DNA from: CAZPMT01 sp964587655
GTDB taxonomy: Bacteria > Hydrogenedentota > Hydrogenedentia > Hydrogenedentales > SLHB01
Length of the DNA stretch: 34,917 nucleotides
Direction of reading: 5' to 3'
NCBI GenBank assembly: GCA_964587655.1
Contig: CAZPMT010000047.1
Location: 1-34,917 of the forward strand
The notes beneath the pieces were generated by a model that saw only the letters and a list, made by a program, of their open reading frames with translations, was not told where the DNA came from and ran no database searches. Shown in pieces: positions 1 through 14,735 of this stretch (positions are counted from its first letter, which is position 1; each line of letters begins with the position of its first letter). The translations under genes and the position numbers were made by a program.

Positions 1-600
1 GGTCTCCCTCCCGATTGCCGCTGGTGCAGATCAGCGGCGCGCGTGCGCCTGCTGGCGGCGAACGGAATTTCGGCGACGGCGTGGGAACGGTACGGAGGCA
101 CCGCGGTCGGGCGCCCCCCTGAGGTCGCTGCGCCGGGTTACAAGTATCGCATGGGAAATGTTGGGGCGGCCATCGGCGTGGAGCAATTGAAAAAATTTTC
201 GGCATTCCAGGCTGCGCGGCGCCGGCTTGCGCATATGTACACGACGGTCCTCTCCGAGATCGACGAGATCTGGTTGCCGGAGGTAATTGACGGCATCGAA
301 CACGCGTGGTACTCGTTCGTGATTCGTTTCAAGCTGGACAAGCTTAACAAGACCCGTGACGAGATTGCGGCTGCGCTCCGTCGCGAGAACGTCGGGACAG
401 GCGTCCATTTCCTTGGGCTGCACTTGCACCCGTACTATCGCGAGGTGCTCGGCCTGCGGCCGGAGGATCTGCCGGAAGCCACGGCGGCGTCGTACGAGGT
501 GCTATCGCTTCCCCTCCATCCGCTAATGACCGACAAGAACGTGCACGAGGTCGTTGAAGCCCTTAAGAAGGTCCTCGATCACGCCCGGCGCAGAGGGTAG
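1..600 (+). CDS. DegT/DnrJ/EryC1/StrS-family aminotransferase, 3' part
   Basis: This is the C-terminal part of a PLP-dependent sugar aminotransferase of the DegT/ArnB type, which converts keto-sugar nucleotides to amino sugars for surface glycans. The visible part has the family's YKYRMGNVGAAIGVEQLKK segment, which contributes to the dimer and active site, and a GVHFLGLHLHPYY stretch typical of ArnB/PseC-like enzymes. The PLP-binding lysine lies upstream of the window. The frame is open to base 1, but residues before about codon 15 do not resemble the family, so the first 40 bases may contain a sequencing error or frameshift at the scaffold edge. The stop at 598-600 is 5 bases before the next start, so the gene shares an operon with the glycosyltransferase and methyltransferase that follow. 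The exact sugar substrate cannot be told. Confidence 0.85.
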   Translation, partial: GLPPDCRWCRSAARVRLLAANGISATAWERYGGTAVGRPPEVAAPGYKYRMGNVGAAIGVEQLKKFSAFQAARRRLAHMYTTVLSEIDEIWLPEVIDGIEHAWYSFVIRFKLDKLNKTRDEIAAALRRENVGTGVHFLGLHLHPYYREVLGLRPEDLPEATAASYEVLSLPLHPLMTDKNVHEVVEALKKVLDHARRRG

Positions 601-605
601 CGGCC

Positions 606-1382
606 ATGTTCGCGGGAAAGAAGGTTGTGGTGGTGATGCCCGCGTACAATGCCGCCGGCACGTTGCGAATGACGTATGAAGAGGTCATGGATCAGGGCGT
701 CGTGGACGAGGTGGTCATCGTCGATGATGCGAGCAAGGACGAGACGGTTGCGATTGCGAAGGACCTGCCGCATACGACCTTGCTCGTGCATCCCCGGAAC
801 CGCGGGTACGGGGCCAACCAGAAATCGTGCTACAAGCTTGCGCTGGACCTCGGGGCGGACATCATCATCATGGTGCATCCCGATTATCAGTACACGCCGC
901 GACTGATCCCGGCCATGGCGTGCATGATCGGCAACGGCCTGTATCCGTGCGTGCTGGGTTCGCGTATCCTCGGCGGGTATGCCCGAAGGGGCGGGATGCC
1001 GATCTGGAGATACGTGGCGAATCGCGCGCTGACGCTGGTCGAAAACGTCCTGGCGGGCGCGAAGCTTTCCGAGTACCACAGCGGGTACCGGGCCTTCTCG
1101 CGCGAGCTGCTCGAAAGTCTTCCGCTCGAAGCGAATTCGGACGATTTCGTATTCGACAACCAGATGCTGATGCAGATCCTTTGGTTCAACCACAGGATCG
1201 GCGAGATCACCTGCCCGACGAAGTATTTCGCCAAGGCGTCCTCGATCAATCTTCGGCGGAGCATCAAGTACGGGTTTGGGTGCCTTGCCACGGCGGCCAC
1301 GTACCGCTTGGCCCGGATGGGATGGGTCGACTCCAAGGTTTTTCCTGGAACGGAGAGGCCGACGGTCAGCCATCGCCCATGA
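606..1382 (+). CDS. family 2 glycosyltransferase (polyprenyl-phosphate sugar transferase-like)
   Basis: This 258-residue GT-A fold enzyme begins with VVVVMPAYNAAGTL and has the nucleotide-sugar motif VVIVDDASKDET near residues 36-47. A HPDYQYTP acidic segment follows near residue 96. The DPM1/DPG-synthase-like region continues with SRILGGYARRGGMPIWR and the acceptor-site segment SGYRAFSRELL. It lacks the C-terminal membrane helices of ArnC-type enzymes and is probably a soluble or peripheral enzyme that moves a sugar onto a lipid or glycan carrier. A Shine-Dalgarno-like AGAGGG overlaps the end of the aminotransferase gene. Its stop overlaps the next start in an ATGA, so the three genes are probably translationally coupled. 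Substrate is unknown. Confidence 0.88.
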   Translation: MFAGKKVVVVMPAYNAAGTLRMTYEEVMDQGVVDEVVIVDDASKDETVAIAKDLPHTTLLVHPRNRGYGANQKSCYKLALDLGADIIIMVHPDYQYTPRLIPAMACMIGNGLYPCVLGSRILGGYARRGGMPIWRYVANRALTLVENVLAGAKLSEYHSGYRAFSRELLESLPLEANSDDFVFDNQMLMQILWFNHRIGEITCPTKYFAKASSINLRRSIKYGFGCLATAATYRLARMGWVDSKVFPGTERPTVSHRP

Positions 1383-2170
1383 GACCCGGAGACGAAAACC
1401 GGTTTCAGGACTTCTTTGAAGAGAGCAAGTACGTTGTTCTCAAGAACCACCTCTACAACTACCTGCTTCGCAAGCGCGCCGTCGAGCGCATTCTGGCGCG
1501 GGAACCGTTCGACCTGATCCTCGAGGTCGGCAGCGGCATTTCCCCCGTGATGACGCGCACGGACCGGATCGTTTACTCGGAGATCTCGTTCCTCGCGTGC
1601 CGGACCTTGAAGCGATTGCAGGGCATGGGTTGGTACGTGGTGGCGGATGCGACGCGGCCCCCGTTTCGTCCCGACGCCTTCAGCCATGCCGTTAGCGCCG
1701 AGGTGCTCGAACACGTCGAGGACGACCGGGCGGCCTTGCGCGAACTCGCGCGCGTGTTGAAGCGGCACGGGCGGCTGATCCTCACTTTTCCCCACCGCAA
1801 GGCGTACTTCGCGAACGACGACCGGTACGTGAAGCACCACCGGCGGTACGAACTGGAGGAGATAACCCGGTTGCTCGATGAGGTGCAATTGCGCGCTCTC
1901 TCGACGCAAAAAGTCCTCGGACCGCTCGAAAAGGCAACGATGATGCTGGCCGTGCTTTGCTTCGATGCGATTCTGAAACGCAAGGGCGCTGATTCCTCGC
2001 AACGCCGGGATCGTGCGGTGGCCCTGCAACAACCTTCCGCGGCATTGCGTTGGCTCTCACAGTTTTTCAAGTGGGCCAATCTGGCCTATGCCGTTCTGCT
2101 TTGGTTCGAGGCCCGTATCGTCCCGCAACGTTGGGCGGCGGTGCTCCTGACTATTGCCGAGAAGCGGTAG
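1379..2170 (+). CDS. class I SAM-dependent methyltransferase
   Basis: The product has 263 residues from the ATG at 1379, which overlaps the upstream stop as ATGA. This start is preferred because the long open frame further upstream is only a shadow of the glycosyltransferase. SAM-binding motif I appears as LILEVGSGISP near residue 47, and the post-motif region as SAEVLEHVEDDRAALREL followed by LKRHGRLILTFPHR, which is the Methyltransf_11 pattern. The segment KWANLAYAVLLWFEARIV near the C-terminus is hydrophobic and may touch the membrane. Position at the end of a sugar aminotransferase-glycosyltransferase operon suggests it methylates a glycan or glycolipid, but this is inferred from context only. 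Confidence 0.85.
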   Translation: MRPGDENRFQDFFEESKYVVLKNHLYNYLLRKRAVERILAREPFDLILEVGSGISPVMTRTDRIVYSEISFLACRTLKRLQGMGWYVVADATRPPFRPDAFSHAVSAEVLEHVEDDRAALRELARVLKRHGRLILTFPHRKAYFANDDRYVKHHRRYELEEITRLLDEVQLRALSTQKVLGPLEKATMMLAVLCFDAILKRKGADSSQRRDRAVALQQPSAALRWLSQFFKWANLAYAVLLWFEARIVPQRWAAVLLTIAEKR

Positions 2171-2199
2171 CGCATCTTTCGCCGTTACAGGCGGGCTCT

Positions 2200-2244
2200 G
2201 ATTCAAGTGGAAAGGCGGCCCCGCCGGGGACCGCCTCTTGAATC
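2200..2244. terminator. bidirectional hairpin between convergent genes
   Basis: Outer arms GATTCAAG (2200-2207) and CTTGAATC (2237-2244) pair perfectly. They enclose AGGCGG/CCGCCT (2213-2218 with 2231-2236) and CCCC/GGGG (2219-2222 with 2226-2229). The hairpin sits between the methyltransferase stop and the rpoC stop, so it can end transcripts from both sides. There is no long T-run, so calling it an intrinsic terminator is an inference from structure and position. Confidence 0.65.
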
Positions 2245-2273
2245 CGAATGTGTTCGTGGCCTGACTACGCCAG

Positions 2274-6377
<4,104 letters not shown>

Positions 6378-6380
6378 GAC

Positions 6381-10244
<3,864 letters not shown>

Positions 10245-10421
10245 GGGAATTCCCCTTCTGATAATACGCTGCGAAAGAGACAGTTCGACCCGACAAGAAA
10301 AGAAGGCTATGAATCAAAGATGCGATGAGAGAGCCCTGACACTACGCGAGTTGTCCGCGTGATCACCATGCATACGCGCCGCCGACCGCACAAAAGACAG
10401 ATCTCCCCTTTCGGGAAGCAT
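10245..10421 (-). other. rpoBC 5' leader
   Basis: About 176 bases lie between the predicted transcription start and the rpoB ATG. No gene is supported here. Near the 5' end a 6-bp stem with a GAAA tetraloop (10403-10418; CTTCCC/GGGGAG, one G-U pair) could form at the start of the mRNA. I recognise no riboswitch or ribosomal-protein binding site. Confidence 0.4.
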
Positions 10422-10427
10422 GTGAGA

Positions 10428-10456
10428 AGTATAGCAGCCCGACATGCTAATGTCAA
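10428..10456 (-). promoter_or_regulatory. sigma-70 promoter for rpoBC
   Basis: On the minus strand a perfect -35 TTGACA (10451-10456) is followed by a 17-base spacer and TATACT (10428-10433). A TGc immediately before the -10 forms an extended -10 element. It lies 184-212 bases upstream of the rpoB start and points at it. This is among the best promoter matches in the window, as expected for an essential high-expression operon. Confidence 0.82.
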
Positions 10457-10560
10457 CAGTTCTTTTTGCCGCCAAAACCGTACGCAAGATTCGACAGTAC
10501 GACTAAGGGACTTGGCGTTCACTGAAACGCCATCTATGAAGAGGCGATGATTCGGTTGTA

Positions 10561-10584
10561 GACAAGGGGTTGCAACCCCTTGTC
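10561..10584. repeat. 24-bp perfect palindrome
   Basis: GACAAGGGGTTG is followed directly by its exact reverse complement with no loop. It lies between the tatD stop and the rpoBC promoter. It has no T-run, so it is more like a dispersed palindromic repeat or a protein-binding site than a terminator. Confidence 0.7.
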
Positions 10585-10647
10585 CCCGCGATGTCGGTAT
10601 ATCGGAAAATGCCCGGTCCCCAAGACCGCGGCACGGCGATCCGGCGT

Positions 10648-11427
10648 TCACATAGCCAGGCCGAAAATCCTGAGGGCGTTTTCGGTGGTGTATTCGGCGA
10701 TACGCTCTTCTGGTTCGCCGAGCATTTCCGCCGCCGCGCGAAGGTTATGCAGGATGTTCGCAGGCACGTTGGGCCGGGCGGGCGCTTCGACGGGCGGGAT
10801 GTCCGGGCTGTCCGTTTCTAGGAGGAAACGCTCCGGATAGATAGCCTGAACCAACTCTCGTTTCTTGCGGCTGTTTCGGTACGTCAAGACGCCGCCTAGC
10901 GAGAAGCTCAGTCCCAGCGGGGACATCTGCCGGGCCAGTTCCGCGCTTCCGGAGAAGTTGTGCACGATCCCGCCGCTTCGCGCGAGACCGATCTTCCGAA
11001 TCGACTGCATGAGCAGCTCGAATGCGGCACGGCAATGGATGACCACGGGGAGATCGAGGTCTTTGGCGATGCCCAGTTGCGTCTCAAAGAAGCGGCGCTG
11101 CATTTCAAGGGGCGCGTTGCCGGTCTTTCGGTCCAGGCCGATCTCGCCGATAGCGCACGCCCCGCCGGACCGCGCCTCGGAGAGCCCCGCGAGCTGCGGC
11201 TCATGTTCGGGCCGGATGTACCAGGGATGCACGCCCCAGGCACATTCGACCTCCGGATAGCGCCGGGCCAGTGACGCGGACACACTCCATTGTTCCGGCA
11301 CAATGGACGCCGTAATAAGCCGAACGACCCCGGCCCGCTTCGCGTCCGCGAGGACCGCATCGAGTATGCCGGCGAACTCTTCGCTCTCGAGATGGCAGTG
11401 AACGTCGATTAGGCGCATGTGTGTCAT
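10648..11427 (-). CDS. TatD-family metal-dependent hydrolase (DNase)
   Basis: This 259-residue TIM-barrel protein of the TatD family comprises metal-dependent 3'-5' exonuclease-like or phosphodiesterase enzymes. Metal ligands and family motifs are all present: DVHCHLES near residue 8, GEIGLDRKTG near 93, VVIHCRAAF near 128, HNFSGSAEL near 155 and LLETDSPDIPP near 204. The ATG at 11427 has GGAG 6 bases upstream. An alternative ATG three codons in (MRLID) is also possible. The gene points the same way as rpoBC but is followed by a gap with its own strong promoter, so it is probably not needed for rpoBC transcription. The physiological substrate of such proteins is usually unknown. Confidence 0.9.
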   Translation of the reverse strand: MTHMRLIDVHCHLESEEFAGILDAVLADAKRAGVVRLITASIVPEQWSVSASLARRYPEVECAWGVHPWYIRPEHEPQLAGLSEARSGGACAIGEIGLDRKTGNAPLEMQRRFFETQLGIAKDLDLPVVIHCRAAFELLMQSIRKIGLARSGGIVHNFSGSAELARQMSPLGLSFSLGGVLTYRNSRKKRELVQAIYPERFLLETDSPDIPPVEAPARPNVPANILHNLRAAAEMLGEPEERIAEYTTENALRIFGLAM

Positions 11428-11445
11428 GGGCGGCTCCGTCCGCCC
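11428..11445. repeat. short palindrome before tatD
   Basis: GGGCGG and CCGCCC arms flank a 6-base centre, directly next to the tatD ATG. On the minus strand its centre supplies the GGAG ribosome binding site of tatD, so folding could hide the site. It belongs by form to the set of short GC-rich palindromes in this window. Confidence 0.5.
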
Positions 11446-11593
11446 CCGTCAAAAGCGGGATGAGGAATCCTAACACAAAGCAGACGTGCGAGGCAGATCT
11501 CGTTTATTGTTCTGCCAGGCAATGCGCGGCAAGCAAACGAAATCGGACATCTCTGGGGGAACTTGCGGAATCGCTGCTATGCAGAAAAAGTTC

Positions 11594-11622
11594 TTGCAAA
11601 AACCAGGTATGTAAGCTAGACT
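11594..11622 (+). promoter_or_regulatory. possible sigma-70 promoter for the beta-helix gene
   Basis: TTGCAA (11594-11599), a 17-base spacer and TAGACT (11617-11622) match four of six bases each. The spacing to the ATG at 11657 is suitable. A strong GGGGAGGT ribosome binding site follows at 11643-11650. Confidence 0.45.
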
Positions 11623-11656
11623 GGAGGCGGAGAACCATAATAGGGGAGGTCGAATC

Positions 11657-13516
11657 ATGAAATACAGAGCGAGCATGTTTCTTCTCATGGGATTGAGCTT
11701 CGCAGTCGTAGGGCAAGCCTCGGCAACTGTGTACGTGTCCGCATCCGGCGATAATACGACGGGCAATTCGTGGGCGACTGCATATAACAGCGTCCAGGCC
11801 GGCGTGGATGCGGCTACGGCGGGAGAGGACGTTTGGGTGGCGGCGGGCGTATATCCCGTCTCGTCTCCTGTTGAGCTACACAGCCAGGTGGCCGTATATG
11901 GAGGGTTCCCGCAGACGGGCAACCCGGTTTTTGGAGACCGCGATCCCACGGCTTTTGTCACGACCCTGGATGGGCAAGGCGCTGTTCCTCACGTGCTATC
12001 CTGCAATGGCGTCAGCAATATCCGAGTCGATGGATTCACGATCACCGGGGGCAACACGAGCGGCTCCGGCGCCGACCGCGTAGGAGGCGGCATCTACGGT
12101 TCAAGTATGAGCGGAAGCAACATAATCGCCAACTGCACAATTACCGGAAACAACTCCGTGGAGGACGGCGGGGGGCTGTTCTTGACGGCGGCAAATATTG
12201 AAATCACCCACTGCGTGATCTCAACGAACTCGTGCGACCATTTTGGCGGCGGTTGCGCCTTCCGGAACAACTCCGTAGTGGTCGTCACCGGTTGTACTAT
12301 CAGCAATAATACCGCTCACAGTGAGGGGGGCGGGATCGAAACACAGAACACGATCCTCACGGTCACGGGATCGACGATTTCGGCCAACGTTGCAGACTTC
12401 TTCGGGGGCGGATTCAGATGTTATGAGAGCACTCCGACCCTGATCGATTGTGAGGTGAGCGGCAACAGCAGCCCCGGGCCTGGCGCCGGTGTAGCGACAC
12501 AAGAGGGTGGCCCCACGACCATCACCCGGTGCACCATATCAGGAAACACAAGCAGCGGCGGCGACGGCGCTGGAGTCAAGAGCCACAGCAACACGGCTTT
12601 GACGATCACTGAGTCGACCATCTCTGGAAATACGGGAGGTAATATTGGCGGAGGAATAGGCGTTTACAGCACCCCTGTCACAATAAGCAGATGCGTAATC
12701 ACGGACAATGCCGGGGTGTATGGCGGTGGGATTGAGTGCCATGAATCATCTTCCGCGCACATCGAGAACACAGTGTTTGCGGGGAACGTGGCTACTGTCA
12801 GCGGCGGCGGGATCCTGGTCTGGTACAACCCGAGTGAGATAGTGAATTGCACGATTGTAGGGAATACTGCTCCAAGAGGAGGCGGGATTCTTGCCCATAC
12901 GCCGGTGAACCTGACCAACGTACTGCTGGCAGGCAATACCAACCAAGCCGTATATGAGGATGAGGTCGGCAGCGAGACAACTGTGAAGAACTGCCTCTTC
13001 TACAATAACCCGGACGGTCACTTCTTCGACCTTAACACGGAAACGGTCTATACCGAAGTCGGCGGTCCGGCAGGGCTGGATGCCAACGTACCTGAAGCAC
13101 AGAATAACGTCGAGGGCGATCCCCGCTTTGTTGACGCGCCAGCCGGGGACTACCACGTTACTCTTGCGTCACCATGTATCGACCGTGGCGCCAGTGAGGG
13201 CGCTCCTGCAGACGATCTGGATGGCAACCCGCGGCCGTATGATGTCATCAGGATCGCGGGGACAGGTCTTGCCAATGCTTTTGACATCGGGTGTTATGAG
13301 TACATCATCCATCCCAATGACGATACGGATGGAGACGGCCAGACCGATTTAGTCGAACTATCTTGGGGATATGACCCCTTGGACCCAGAGGATTATCCGG
13401 GGCCGCTGCCAGTGGGTGGGCCTGTTATCGTGGGACTTCTTGCAGGTGTTCTCATGGCATTGGGAATTGCCGTCATTGCTCGGGAGAGTCTCATCAACTG
13501 GGCGAATAACAGGTGA
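11657..13516 (+). CDS. secreted parallel beta-helix protein with choice-of-anchor-Q-like region and C-terminal membrane tail
   Basis: This 619-residue protein begins with a signal peptide (MKYR, a hydrophobic core, likely cleavage after ASA at residue 23). Residues about 120-440 consist of repeated rungs of the form ITxCTISGNT...GGGI, the pattern of a right-handed parallel beta-helix. A DIGCYEY motif follows, as in choice-of-anchor Q proteins. Next is a calcium-binding-like stretch DDTDGDGQTDLVE (about residues 555-567), then PLPVGGP, a hydrophobic helix (about 585-606) and a short tail, resembling a C-terminal sorting or anchoring signal. It is probably exported and held at the cell surface. 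Function could be polysaccharide binding, lyase activity or adhesion; no catalytic residues can be named. It stands alone with a strong GGGGAGGT ribosome binding site. Confidence 0.82.
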   Translation: MKYRASMFLLMGLSFAVVGQASATVYVSASGDNTTGNSWATAYNSVQAGVDAATAGEDVWVAAGVYPVSSPVELHSQVAVYGGFPQTGNPVFGDRDPTAFVTTLDGQGAVPHVLSCNGVSNIRVDGFTITGGNTSGSGADRVGGGIYGSSMSGSNIIANCTITGNNSVEDGGGLFLTAANIEITHCVISTNSCDHFGGGCAFRNNSVVVVTGCTISNNTAHSEGGGIETQNTILTVTGSTISANVADFFGGGFRCYESTPTLIDCEVSGNSSPGPGAGVATQEGGPTTITRCTISGNTSSGGDGAGVKSHSNTALTITESTISGNTGGNIGGGIGVYSTPVTISRCVITDNAGVYGGGIECHESSSAHIENTVFAGNVATVSGGGILVWYNPSEIVNCTIVGNTAPRGGGILAHTPVNLTNVLLAGNTNQAVYEDEVGSETTVKNCLFYNNPDGHFFDLNTETVYTEVGGPAGLDANVPEAQNNVEGDPRFVDAPAGDYHVTLASPCIDRGASEGAPADDLDGNPRPYDVIRIAGTGLANAFDIGCYEYIIHPNDDTDGDGQTDLVELSWGYDPLDPEDYPGPLPVGGPVIVGLLAGVLMALGIAVIARESLINWANNR

Positions 13517-13617
13517 GTCGCTGCTGTTGCTTGCAAGAGCTGCCGTGCGCATGTTATTCTTCTTGAGTAGATTACATGCTTGTCCCTTCATGCCTGAGCG
13601 AGACACGGGGCGGTCTA

Positions 13618-13653
13618 GTGGACGAGGTGGACGGAGTGGACGAGGTGGACGAG
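13618..13653 (+). repeat. four 9-bp tandem repeats (GTGGACGAG)
   Basis: Four head-to-tail units of GTGGACGAG occur, the second ending in GA instead of AG, in the gap before hisG. The rest of the 13517-13685 gap shows no gene and no convincing terminator or promoter. The repeat resembles a simple microsatellite and could vary in copy number. Confidence 0.75.
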
Positions 13654-13685
13654 CAGGCCTTACGCGCGAGGCTGTCTAAGGTAAT

Positions 13686-14579
13686 ATGGAGAAGGTACTT
13701 ACACTAGGAATTCCCAAGGGAAGCCTCGAAGAGTCCACCTTGGCCCTGTTTGCACGGGCCGGGTACTCGTTCCATGGCTCATCCCGCTCGTTCTGGCTGT
13801 CGTCGAACGACCCGGAGATCAAGCCGGTCCTCCTGCGTCCGCAGGAAATCCCGCTCTATGTAGCCTCGGGCAGCCTCGATTGCGGCTTGTCCGGACTCGA
13901 CTGGATCACTGAGACTAACTGCAACGACGGCGTGCGCATCCTTGCGGACCTGTGTTACTCGAAACGCTCGTTCCGTCCCGTTCGATGGGTCCTCGCCGTC
14001 GACAAGGATTCCGAGTTCGAGACGGTGAGCGATCTGAGAAAGCCGAGGAGTTCGCGACTCCGCATTTCGACGGAGCTGCGAAGCGTCACCGAGAATTGGC
14101 TGGCCCAGCAGGGGATCATGGCCGAGGTCGATTTTTCGTGGGGCGCCACGGAGGCGAAGGTGCCCGTGTTCGCCGACGCGATCGTCGAGTGCACCGAGAC
14201 GGGCGCGTCGCTTCGGGCCAACGGGTTGCGGATCCTCGAGACGGTGTTCGAATCGAAGACCCAGTTGTTTGCATGCAAGCAGATCTATAAAGAAGATGCC
14301 TGGAAACGCGAGAAGCTCGACGGAATCGCCTTGCTGCTGATGAGCTGTCTTCAGGCCGACACAAAGGTCCGTGTGCAACTCCAGGCGCCGCCGGAATCCG
14401 TCGATGCCGTGACGGAACTGCTCGAGGCAAACGGAAACTACTCGGTGTGGCAGGGCCGCGACAACAGCATGCTGATTGACGTCATTATGGACAAGGAAAA
14501 GGCACGCGACTTGATCCCCGCGCTCGTCCGCCGCGGCGCAACCCGAGTTTCGTCAAGCCCGCTGGGTATGTTATACTGA
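13686..14579 (+). CDS. hisG: ATP phosphoribosyltransferase, long form
   Basis: HisG of 297 residues catalyses the first step of histidine synthesis, joining ATP and PRPP. The N-terminal domains show LGIPKGSLEEST, the GLSGLDW segment and the PRPP-binding signature DAIVECTETGASLRANGL around residues 160-177. The last 75 residues form the ACT-like regulatory domain of the long form (PPESVDAVTELLEANGNY onward), through which histidine inhibits the enzyme. A HisZ partner is therefore not expected. The ribosome binding site is weak (AAGG). The stop is 9 bases before tRNA-His, and hisS follows, so the three histidine-related genes are probably transcribed together. Other his genes in this window (hisF, hisI) are elsewhere. 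Confidence 0.95.
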   Translation: MEKVLTLGIPKGSLEESTLALFARAGYSFHGSSRSFWLSSNDPEIKPVLLRPQEIPLYVASGSLDCGLSGLDWITETNCNDGVRILADLCYSKRSFRPVRWVLAVDKDSEFETVSDLRKPRSSRLRISTELRSVTENWLAQQGIMAEVDFSWGATEAKVPVFADAIVECTETGASLRANGLRILETVFESKTQLFACKQIYKEDAWKREKLDGIALLLMSCLQADTKVRVQLQAPPESVDAVTELLEANGNYSVWQGRDNSMLIDVIMDKEKARDLIPALVRRGATRVSSSPLGMLY

Positions 14580-14588
14580 TTTGCACTT

Positions 14589-14666
14589 GCCGGGATAGCT
14601 CAGTTGGTCTAGAGCGCTGGATTGTGGATCCAGAGGTCATGGGTTCAACCCCCATTCCCGGTACCA
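14589..14666 (+). tRNA. tRNA-His (anticodon GTG)
   Basis: A full 78-base cloverleaf with encoded CCA is visible. The acceptor GCCGGGA pairs with TCCCGGT, the D stem is GCTC/GAGC, the anticodon arm is CTGGA-TTGTGGA-TCCAG, the variable loop is AGGTC and the T arm is ATGGG-TTCAACC-CCCAT. The anticodon GTG reads His codons. Unlike normal bacterial tRNA-His it has A at position 73, a G1:U72 wobble and T (not G) at position -1, so the usual G-1:C73 identity pair is absent. It begins 9 bases after the hisG stop and lies 69 bases before hisS. Confidence 0.95.
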
Positions 14667-14690
14667 TTTTCTTTCTTCCGCGCGATATCC

Positions 14691-14705
14691 CGGGCGAGCC
14701 GCCCG
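14691..14705 (+). other. small hairpin between tRNA-His and hisS
   Basis: CGGGCG and CGCCCG pair around an AGC loop. It has no T-run and lies between the tRNA 3' end and the hisS ribosome binding site, where it could mark a processing site or slow ribosome entry. Role unknown. Confidence 0.35.
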
Positions 14706-14735
14706 ATCCCATATGAAGAGCATGAGGAGGTGTCC

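Noticed and set aside
827..1378. Upstream part of the long frame leading into the methyltransferase.
   Set aside because: It lies in another frame of the glycosyltransferase gene; the ATG at 1379 with ATGA coupling explains the real start.
10307..10651. A 114-residue minus-strand frame in the rpoB upstream gap.
   Set aside because: It crosses the predicted promoter and palindrome, overlaps the tatD end and has no family motif or ribosome binding site.
14622..14735. Longer start for hisS.
   Set aside because: It would run through the tRNA-His gene; AGGAGGTG before the ATG at 14736 fixes the start.
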